Origin: Dyella jiangningensis
GTDB lineage: Bacteria > Pseudomonadota > Gammaproteobacteria > Xanthomonadales > Rhodanobacteraceae
DNA length: 64,000 nt
Direction of reading: 5' to 3'
Assembly: GCA_000632805.1 (NCBI GenBank)
Contig: CP007444.1
Span: 1,612,001 to 1,676,000 of the forward strand
Of the stretch, positions 58,396 through 64,000 are shown in pieces. Position numbers and translations under genes: made by a program. The notes under the pieces are model-generated. The model saw nothing but the letters and a program-made list of their open reading frames with translations, ran no database searches and had not been told where the DNA came from. The number at the start of each line of letters is the position of its first letter. Position 1 is the first letter of the stretch.

Positions 58396-60308
58396 CGCCA
58401 GCGGTTGAGGGCGAAACCGCCGATCAGCATCAACGTGACGGCGAGCTGCGCCAGCAGCGATTGCCAGGTTGGATAAATCCCAAGCCAGTCGATGGACGGG
58501 GCCGGCGCTGTCGTGACGGCGGTCCAGCCTGCCTCCTGCAGCGCGGCGACGCCCTTGCCGGTGAGCACTACGGCGAGCACCGCGATGACGGCCGAACTCA
58601 CCGAGAAGAAGGTTCCCAGGGGAAGGCGACGACTGCTGCGCAACAGCAGCCACGCGATCACGGCCAGCAGCACCGCGCCTGTGGCGAGTCCCGCCAACAG
58701 CCACAGGCCCTGGCCTTCGTTCCATAGCGCCGTATAGAAAAGGATCGTTTCGAACACTTCGCGGTACACCGAAACGAAGGTGAGGCCGAACACGAACCAG
58801 GCGGACTTGCGGTCCAGCGCCGTGGCCATCTTGGCCTTGAGATACGACTGCCAGCGTCCGCCGATGCTCTTCTGGTGCATCCACAGGCCGACACCGAGCA
58901 ATACCGCGGCGGCGAACAGCGACGACAGGCCTTCGGTCAGTTCACGGCTGGCTCCACTGATACTGATGGCGTAGCTGGCTATGCCCCAGGTAATGGCGCC
59001 GGCGAGCAGTGCCAGCGTCCAGCCGGCATGCACGTAGCGCGTGGCGTCGTGGCGATCCGCCTTGCGCAGAAAAGCGAGCAGCGCGACGACCACCAGCAAG
59101 GCTTCCAGCCCTTCGCGCACCAGGATGGTCAGTGCGCCGACAAACGTGGCTGCGGGGCTTGCGGCGGCGGCCGTGAGCAATTGGTGCGCCTGCTCGAGCA
59201 TGCCGTCGATGGCGTGCGCCCGTGCCGCGACGGCGTCCTGGTTGCCGCTCCTGGAAAGCGAGGTGCGGTAGGCGCCCATGGCGGTTTCGATGCGCGTGCG
59301 CAGTGCGCTGTCGCGCGCATCCAGTCGGGCCTCGATTGGTTCGATGCCGTCCAGATAAGCGGACAAGGCAAACTGCTGCGCTTCGTCGGTAGAGCCGCGG
59401 CGATACGCATCCAGGCTTGCCGAAAGCCGCGCACGCGCGAGCGGAACGCCTTCCAGCGCCTGGTGGAGGGCCTCGGGATGCGCGCGCAGATAGCCCACGA
59501 TGAGGCGAGCCTGATCGACGCCAACGGCTTCAGCGAGCTCGCTGACACGGGCGCGCGCCAGTTCGCTGGGCGAGGCAATCGCGCCGCGGGCCCTCGCATC
59601 CTGCTGCCAGGCCTGCGCGCCGCGCTGCGAGGCATCGGCATAGGCCAAGGTGCCCACGTAATAGGCGAGCGCCCAACGATCATCGTCTGAAAGCGTCGTC
59701 TTGTAGCTGACCATTGGCGTGTCGGCCACGCCCTGGGTAATCACTTCGTAGAGCGACAGTGCACTGCGCTGATCGGCACGCGCCTGGTCGGTGAAGTCGA
59801 TCGGCCGTGGCGTGAGTTGAAGCCCGGCCGGGCCATCGCCGTGTCCGGTGGCACCGTGGCAGGTCGCGCATTGCGCCTGGTAGAGCGTCGCGCCGCGAGA
59901 GAGATCCGGTGCGCGCGTGGGTGACGTCGGCACCGGATAGGCCTGCAGCAGCCCGTTCGCCAGGCCATGCGCCTGGCGCGCCACGTCCGCTTCAGTGGCC
60001 TTGCCATCGATGAGCGCGACCAGTTGGTCGGCCTGCGCATGCAGGGCCGCAGACGCGGGCGTTGCAGGCAATGCATCGACCTTGTCACGCGCGCGCCGGG
60101 CGAACTCGCGCATTTCCTCGTACTCGGAGGTGCTGAGCACCTGACCCTGATGCACCGCGCCGGCGTAGTCGACGGCCAGGTAATCGAGCATCTGCCAGGT
60201 CTGGCTGACATCGGGCGGCGACGTGTCGGTCGCATGCACGGGCGACAGAACGGTGGCTAGGCCAAGCAGAAAAGCGGCAAATGGTGCGCGGATGCGAGTC
60301 ATTCTCAT
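58380..60308 (-). CDS. FTR1-family iron permease fused to cytochrome c domain
   Basis: Inner-membrane protein of 642 residues. Order: signal peptide (1-26); helical periplasmic region; c-type cytochrome with CATCH (Cys147, Cys150, His151) and a possible Met199 ligand in 'TPMVSYK'; a long periplasmic helical segment; then seven membrane helices with the two iron-transport motifs REGLE (398-402) and REVFE (516-520). The fusion suggests iron oxidation or reduction coupled to transport across the inner membrane. ATGs at 60308 and 60302 are both possible. A Fur-like box overlaps the start. Confidence 0.93.
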   Translation of the reverse strand: MRMTRIRAPFAAFLLGLATVLSPVHATDTSPPDVSQTWQMLDYLAVDYAGAVHQGQVLSTSEYEEMREFARRARDKVDALPATPASAALHAQADQLVALIDGKATEADVARQAHGLANGLLQAYPVPTSPTRAPDLSRGATLYQAQCATCHGATGHGDGPAGLQLTPRPIDFTDQARADQRSALSLYEVITQGVADTPMVSYKTTLSDDDRWALAYYVGTLAYADASQRGAQAWQQDARARGAIASPSELARARVSELAEAVGVDQARLIVGYLRAHPEALHQALEGVPLARARLSASLDAYRRGSTDEAQQFALSAYLDGIEPIEARLDARDSALRTRIETAMGAYRTSLSRSGNQDAVAARAHAIDGMLEQAHQLLTAAAASPAATFVGALTILVREGLEALLVVVALLAFLRKADRHDATRYVHAGWTLALLAGAITWGIASYAISISGASRELTEGLSSLFAAAVLLGVGLWMHQKSIGGRWQSYLKAKMATALDRKSAWFVFGLTFVSVYREVFETILFYTALWNEGQGLWLLAGLATGAVLLAVIAWLLLRSSRRLPLGTFFSVSSAVIAVLAVVLTGKGVAALQEAGWTAVTTAPAPSIDWLGIYPTWQSLLAQLAVTLMLIGGFALNRWRARAA

Positions 60309-60312
60309 TAAA
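60294..60312 (-). promoter_or_regulatory. Candidate Fur box over FTR1 start codon
   Basis: TTTAATGAGAATGACTCGC on the minus strand matches the 19-base Fur consensus GATAATGATAATCATTATC at 12 positions, with the core AATGAGAATGA. It covers both candidate start codons, so bound Fur could block transcription. Iron regulation also fits the gene's function. Confidence 0.5.
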
Positions 60313-60373
60313 TGAGTCTACACCCGCCTTGATTCAATCGCGAGATACGAGACCTTTCGCCACAGAGTCCCCC

Positions 60374-60403
60374 AAAAAAAGACGCCGCTGGGGAGCAGCG
60401 GCG
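60374..60403 (-). terminator. Intrinsic terminator of the acyl-CoA synthetase gene
   Basis: On the minus strand a perfect 8-bp stem CGCCGCTG / CAGCGGCG (60383-60390 with 60396-60403, loop of five) is followed by a T-run of seven (60374-60380). It begins seven bases after the stop codon. Confidence 0.9.
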
Positions 60404-60409
60404 GGGGGA

Positions 60410-62050
60410 TCAAACCTGTCGGGGGGCGTCTCGCCCGGCGTAGTGGTCGCCGTATTGCTCCCTGAGCTTGTTCTTGAGCACCTTGCCGGTGGCCCCGAGC
60501 GGGAACGCGTCGAGAAAGATCACATCGTCCGGCTTCCACCAGCGGGCCAGTTTGCCCTCGATGAATGTCAGCAGCTCGTCCTTGTCCAGCGTGCTTCCGG
60601 ACGATCGCGTCACGAGCAGCAGCGGCCGCTCATCCCACTTCGGATGGTGCACGCCGATGCAGGTGGCGCTGGAGACGCCCGGGTGCAGGCAGGCGATGTT
60701 CTCGATGTCAATCGAACTGATCCATTCGCCGCCGGACTTGATCACGTCCTTGCTGCGATCGGTGATCTGCATGAAGCCATCACTGTCGATCCTGGCCATG
60801 TCACCGGTGGGAAACCAGCCATCGCAGAGCGGCTGCAGGCCCGGCTCGTTGAAGTAGGCGCTGGCCACCCACGGGCCGCGCACCACCAGGTCCCCGACGG
60901 TTTCGCCGTCCCACGGCAGAGGCTGGCCGTTGGGACCGACGATCTGCATGTCGATGCCGTACACCATGCGTCCCTGCTTGGCCTGCACCGCGTAACGCTC
61001 GTCGTCGGGCAGCGCCAGCTGATGCGCCTTGAAGCTGCAGACGGTGCCCAGCGGGCTGAGTTCGGTCATGCCCCAGGCGTGCAACACGTCAACGTTGTGC
61101 AGCTTCTGAAACTGGGCGGCCATGCTGGTGGAACAGGCCGCACCGCCGATGATGGTGCGCTTCATCGAGGGGAAAGCATTGTTGCGACCCGATACGTGTG
61201 CGAGCAGGCCTTGCCAGATGGTGGGCACGCCCGCGGACACGGTGACCTGTTCGGTCTGGATCAGCTCATGCAGTGATTTGCCGTCCAGCGCGGCGCCGGG
61301 CAACACCAGCTTCGCGCCGACCATGCAGGCGATGAAGGGCAGGCCCCACGCGTTGACGTGGAACATCGGCACCACCGGCAGGATCGTATCGCGCGCCGAA
61401 CAGTTGAACGCATCGGGCAGGGCGCCCGCGTACGAATGCAGGATGGTCGAACGATGGCTGTACAACACGCCCTTGGGTTGGCCCGTGGTGCCCGATGTGT
61501 AGCACAGCGACGAGGCGGTGTTTTCGTCCATCGACGGCCAGTCGTAGCGATCGCTGTGCGCGTCGATCAGGTCTTCGTAACAGAGCAGCGGGCCGTCCTG
61601 CGTCTCGGGCATGTGTTCCGGGTCGCACATGGCCACGAACAGCCTCGGCTCGACCAGGCGTGCCCGCAATGCGTCGATGATGGGCAGGAAAGTGAGATCG
61701 AAAAAGATGATGCGGTCGTCGGCGTGCTCGACGATGTAGGCAATCTGGTCGAGGTGAAGGCGCGGATTGATGGTGTGAAGCACGGCACCGGAGCCCGATA
61801 CCGCGAAGTTAAGTTCAAGGTGGCGATAGCCATTCCACGCCAGCGTGGCCACGCGATCACCCGGTCGGATGCCCAGCGTGACCAGCGCATTGGCCATCCG
61901 GCGCGAGCGCCTTGCCAGGTCGGCGAAGCGGTAACGGTGAATGTCGCCTTCGACGCGTCGCGACACGATTTCCTGTGACGCATGATGGCGTTCCGCATGG
62001 GTCAGCAGGGAGGCAACCAGCAGCGGTTGCTGCATCATCAGGCCAATCAT
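60410..62050 (-). CDS. Long-chain fatty acid-CoA ligase / AMP-binding acyl-CoA synthetase
   Basis: Adenylate-forming enzyme of 546 residues activating carboxylic acids to acyl-CoA. The P-loop YTSGTTGQPKG is at 184-194. Other motifs: 'PMFHVNAWGLPF', 'GGAACSTSMAAQF', 'AWGMTELSP', 'WFPTGDMARIDSDGFMQITDRSKDVIKSGGEWISS', and the terminal catalytic Lys in 'GATGKVLKNKLRE'. The sequence pattern is that of medium/long-chain or alkane-oxidation-type synthetases (AlkK-like). ATG 62050 has GGAA upstream; another ATG at 62065 is in frame. It lies downstream of the DUF1302 gene on the same strand; an acyl-chain role for both is possible but unproven. Confidence 0.9.
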   Translation of the reverse strand: MIGLMMQQPLLVASLLTHAERHHASQEIVSRRVEGDIHRYRFADLARRSRRMANALVTLGIRPGDRVATLAWNGYRHLELNFAVSGSGAVLHTINPRLHLDQIAYIVEHADDRIIFFDLTFLPIIDALRARLVEPRLFVAMCDPEHMPETQDGPLLCYEDLIDAHSDRYDWPSMDENTASSLCYTSGTTGQPKGVLYSHRSTILHSYAGALPDAFNCSARDTILPVVPMFHVNAWGLPFIACMVGAKLVLPGAALDGKSLHELIQTEQVTVSAGVPTIWQGLLAHVSGRNNAFPSMKRTIIGGAACSTSMAAQFQKLHNVDVLHAWGMTELSPLGTVCSFKAHQLALPDDERYAVQAKQGRMVYGIDMQIVGPNGQPLPWDGETVGDLVVRGPWVASAYFNEPGLQPLCDGWFPTGDMARIDSDGFMQITDRSKDVIKSGGEWISSIDIENIACLHPGVSSATCIGVHHPKWDERPLLLVTRSSGSTLDKDELLTFIEGKLARWWKPDDVIFLDAFPLGATGKVLKNKLREQYGDHYAGRDAPRQV

Positions 62051-62234
62051 CGTCGTATTCCGCATGGAAAGCAGGGGATGTACATGAAGCAGGGCCGAAT
62101 GCCGGCGTGGCATGCCGGCCGTTTTTTTCGTCGAAACTGCCGCGGTGGCTTGCGTGAAGTTTCTCGCGATTCCTATGGGGTGGAACGTCGACCGGCATCG
62201 CCATGAGCGGACAGGCGATGCCGGACAGCTTGCA

Positions 62235-64000
62235 TCAGAACGTGGTCTGGAACGTGAGGTCGATGTAGTTGCGATCGCGCAGCAGCGAAGCGAGACCCGC
62301 ACTCGACGTCACCACGCCGGCCTGGTTGACGGCTACGCGACCGATGTAGCCGATGTACTTCAGGTCGAAGCGGTACTTCTGGCGCACGTCTGCACCCACG
62401 CCGAAGGAGAAGTTGCCCATGCCCTTGTTGCCGCCGAAGGTCACGGCGGAGTTGCCGGACAAGCCCATCGTGTAGGTCATCGGCGCCAGCAGGTCCACGC
62501 CCGGATACACCTGGAACCAGGTCGGCGTGAAGCTCAGTTGCGTGCCGGTGTAATTGCGCGTGGGTTTGTCGATGCCGGCGTAACCGGGGCTGGTGCCCTC
62601 GAAGGCGTTGGGGTTCTGCGTGACCTTGTCCCAGCGGCTCCACACGAACTCCACCACGTAGTTGGCAGTGTCGAACACCGGCGTCTTCGGCACCACGCCG
62701 GCGAAGTCGGTGACCGCGTGCCAGGTGTCGCCACGCGCACCGGCGACATTGCCGTCCGTCGGCATCGTGTTGATCGCACCCACCACCTTGTTGGCCAGCG
62801 GGGTCGGCAGCAACTGCACCGGAATGCTCACCAGCGGCATGTTGTGGCGATAGTTGACTTCCGCGCTGAAGCTGATGCCTAGGATCTGCTTGGCGAAGCT
62901 GGCGCCGTAGATGTCGATGCCATCGGCGTAGTTCGCCATGTACTTGCCGATATTGCCCTGCAGAATCTGCGGCACGCTGGCCATCGCCGGGTTGATGTAG
63001 CAGATGGTCGGCGTCACCGACTTGTAGCCGAGCGCCTTGCACGCCGCCGCCGGCACGTTGGGCGCCACCGCCGGCGCCAGCATGAACTGCGGCTGGATGT
63101 CGGAGGTGTTGCGGTAGTAGAGGCCGATGGTGGAGTCGATGGCCTCCGGGCTCCAGTGCATCGACACGCCCCAGTCACCCTGGTTCTTCGGCGTGACATC
63201 CGGGCCGCGCAGCGCGCGCTGGGTCGCGTTGATGTAGATCGACTGGCCCCCCTTCAACACGGCGTCATTGGGGTCCATGTACGAACCCGATTCCGGGTAG
63301 TACACCTGTTCCCAGCGGAAGTAGTACTGGCCTTCGAATGAAAGGGTCGGCGTCGCCTGGACCTGCGCCGACACCTGCGTACGCGGGCGGAACAGTTCCT
63401 TCGCGGTGGCGCCCGGCACGGTAAGCAGCTTGCCGATGTCGAGCGGCGACTGGCCGTAGCTCAGCGAGTGGATCGGATTGAGCAGCGCCTCGCCCCAGAA
63501 CAGGTCGTAACGGCCGGCCTTGGTGTTGACGTTCACGCCGCCGATGTCGAAGTTCGCGAACGCGAAGGCGTCCAGCAGCTGGCCTGATGGTCCCTCGAAA
63601 TAGCGCTGGGTGTAGTTGGGCAGGCCGAGCGCCGGCTTGCCGTTGACGATGTGGTTGGACGAACTGACGTGCGTGTTGTCCAGCGAGCTATAGGCCTGGT
63701 CGTACCAGCCGTTGGCGCTCAGGCGGAAGCCGTAGTTCTTCTTGTAGACGAAGTCGAATTCGCTCACCAGGTCGACACGATTGGTGACGATGGAATGGTT
63801 GCCGAAGTTGCGGTCGCCATCGTCGTTGTTCGGGCTGTTGAGAATCGACTGATCCTGCGAGTGCGCACGATGGCCGAGGTTGTAGCGAATGGTGTTGTCC
63901 CAGCGGATCGAGATGTCCGGATTGCCGGTGTCGATCTCGGTCGCGTGAACCGCACTACAGGTGCCAAGCGCTGCGGTTACCGCCCATGCCATGGCCCGCA
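62235..64000 (-). CDS. DUF1302 outer-membrane protein, 5' end probably beyond right edge
   Basis: At least 585 residues. The N-terminal visible part has a hydrophobic leader ending 'SAVHATEIDTGNPD', then 'ISIRWDNTIRYNLG', 'RVDLVSEFDFVYKKNYGFRLS', 'GRYDLFWGEALLNPIHSLSYGQSPLD' and many beta-strand repeats ending in a C-terminal Phe (LTFQTTF), all features of the DUF1302 barrel family. An ATG at 63992 exists, but the leader after it has no positive charges, so the true start is probably outside the window. DUF1302 proteins commonly partner DUF1329 proteins; that neighbour is not seen. Confidence 0.9.
   Translation of the reverse strand, partial: RAMAWAVTAALGTCSAVHATEIDTGNPDISIRWDNTIRYNLGHRAHSQDQSILNSPNNDDGDRNFGNHSIVTNRVDLVSEFDFVYKKNYGFRLSANGWYDQAYSSLDNTHVSSSNHIVNGKPALGLPNYTQRYFEGPSGQLLDAFAFANFDIGGVNVNTKAGRYDLFWGEALLNPIHSLSYGQSPLDIGKLLTVPGATAKELFRPRTQVSAQVQATPTLSFEGQYYFRWEQVYYPESGSYMDPNDAVLKGGQSIYINATQRALRGPDVTPKNQGDWGVSMHWSPEAIDSTIGLYYRNTSDIQPQFMLAPAVAPNVPAAACKALGYKSVTPTICYINPAMASVPQILQGNIGKYMANYADGIDIYGASFAKQILGISFSAEVNYRHNMPLVSIPVQLLPTPLANKVVGAINTMPTDGNVAGARGDTWHAVTDFAGVVPKTPVFDTANYVVEFVWSRWDKVTQNPNAFEGTSPGYAGIDKPTRNYTGTQLSFTPTWFQVYPGVDLLAPMTYTMGLSGNSAVTFGGNKGMGNFSFGVGADVRQKYRFDLKYIGYIGRVAVNQAGVVTSSAGLASLLRDRNYIDLTFQTTF

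Noticed and set aside
62101-62128. GCCGGC-N7-GCCGGC hairpin followed by CG and seven Ts on the plus strand
   Set aside because: It has terminator form but in the plus direction, where no gene ends; both flanking genes run on the minus strand. It might stop antisense transcripts, but I cannot support that.

Overview
The window is about 64 kb of high-GC DNA with tightly packed genes and strong G/C preference at third codon positions. Two TonB-dependent receptors, a propeller-type sensor kinase, GH92 mannosidases, a DUF1302 outer-membrane protein and a Wlb-type sugar pathway all point to a Gram-negative gammaproteobacterium of the Xanthomonadales/Rhodanobacteraceae type (Dyella/Luteibacter/Rhodanobacter-like). 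This is inferred from gene content; no rRNA or marker gene pins the genus. I see no tRNA, rRNA, CRISPR array, insertion sequence or prophage.

Layout. 1-8.2 kb: a TonB-dependent receptor cut by the left edge, a second-copy-type EF-G, and a divergent sensor kinase/response regulator pair. 8.4-18 kb: a run of plus-strand genes that looks like a stress and detoxification block (Tat-type alpha/beta hydrolase, isochorismatase-fold hydrolase, XapX protein, amidohydrolase, DoxX, VOC protein, alginate-export-type porin, DUF1275, Dps, a small charged protein, MscS channel). 18-22 kb: a beta-hydroxylase, a small basic protein, an MFS transporter and a thioredoxin-fold protein. 22-29.2 kb: an Oar-like TonB receptor, ahpF and ahpC behind a candidate OxyR site, and a secreted phosphoesterase.

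29.8-52.2 kb is a complete-looking Wzx/Wzy-dependent exopolysaccharide locus. It holds a tyrosine phosphatase and a fused Wzc-type tyrosine autokinase, three enzymes for a 2,3-diacetamido-uronic acid nucleotide sugar (WlbA/B and WbpE types), an HPr-kinase-like ATPase, four glycosyltransferases, flippase, polymerase, an AsnB-type amidotransferase and a beta-helix protein. On the opposite strand lie the WecA-type initiating transferase and the Wza-type export lipoprotein, followed by galE. A plausible reading is that WecA primes undecaprenyl phosphate, the glycosyltransferases build a repeat containing the diacetamido-uronic acid (possibly amidated by the AsnB homologue), Wzx flips it, Wzy polymerises it, and Wzc/phosphatase cycling with Wza controls export.

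52.4-64 kb: two tandem GH92 alpha-mannosidase genes, the second broken into two frames at a T6 tract; an iron permease fused to cytochrome c with a Fur-like box over its start; an acyl-CoA synthetase with a clear terminator; and a DUF1302 protein cut by the right edge. The most notable features are the GH92 frame break, the orphan HPr-kinase-like protein and amidotransferase inside the polysaccharide locus, tandem strong hairpins between wzc and wlbA, and two convergent gene ends whose stop codons sit in or at the loop of perfect hairpins.
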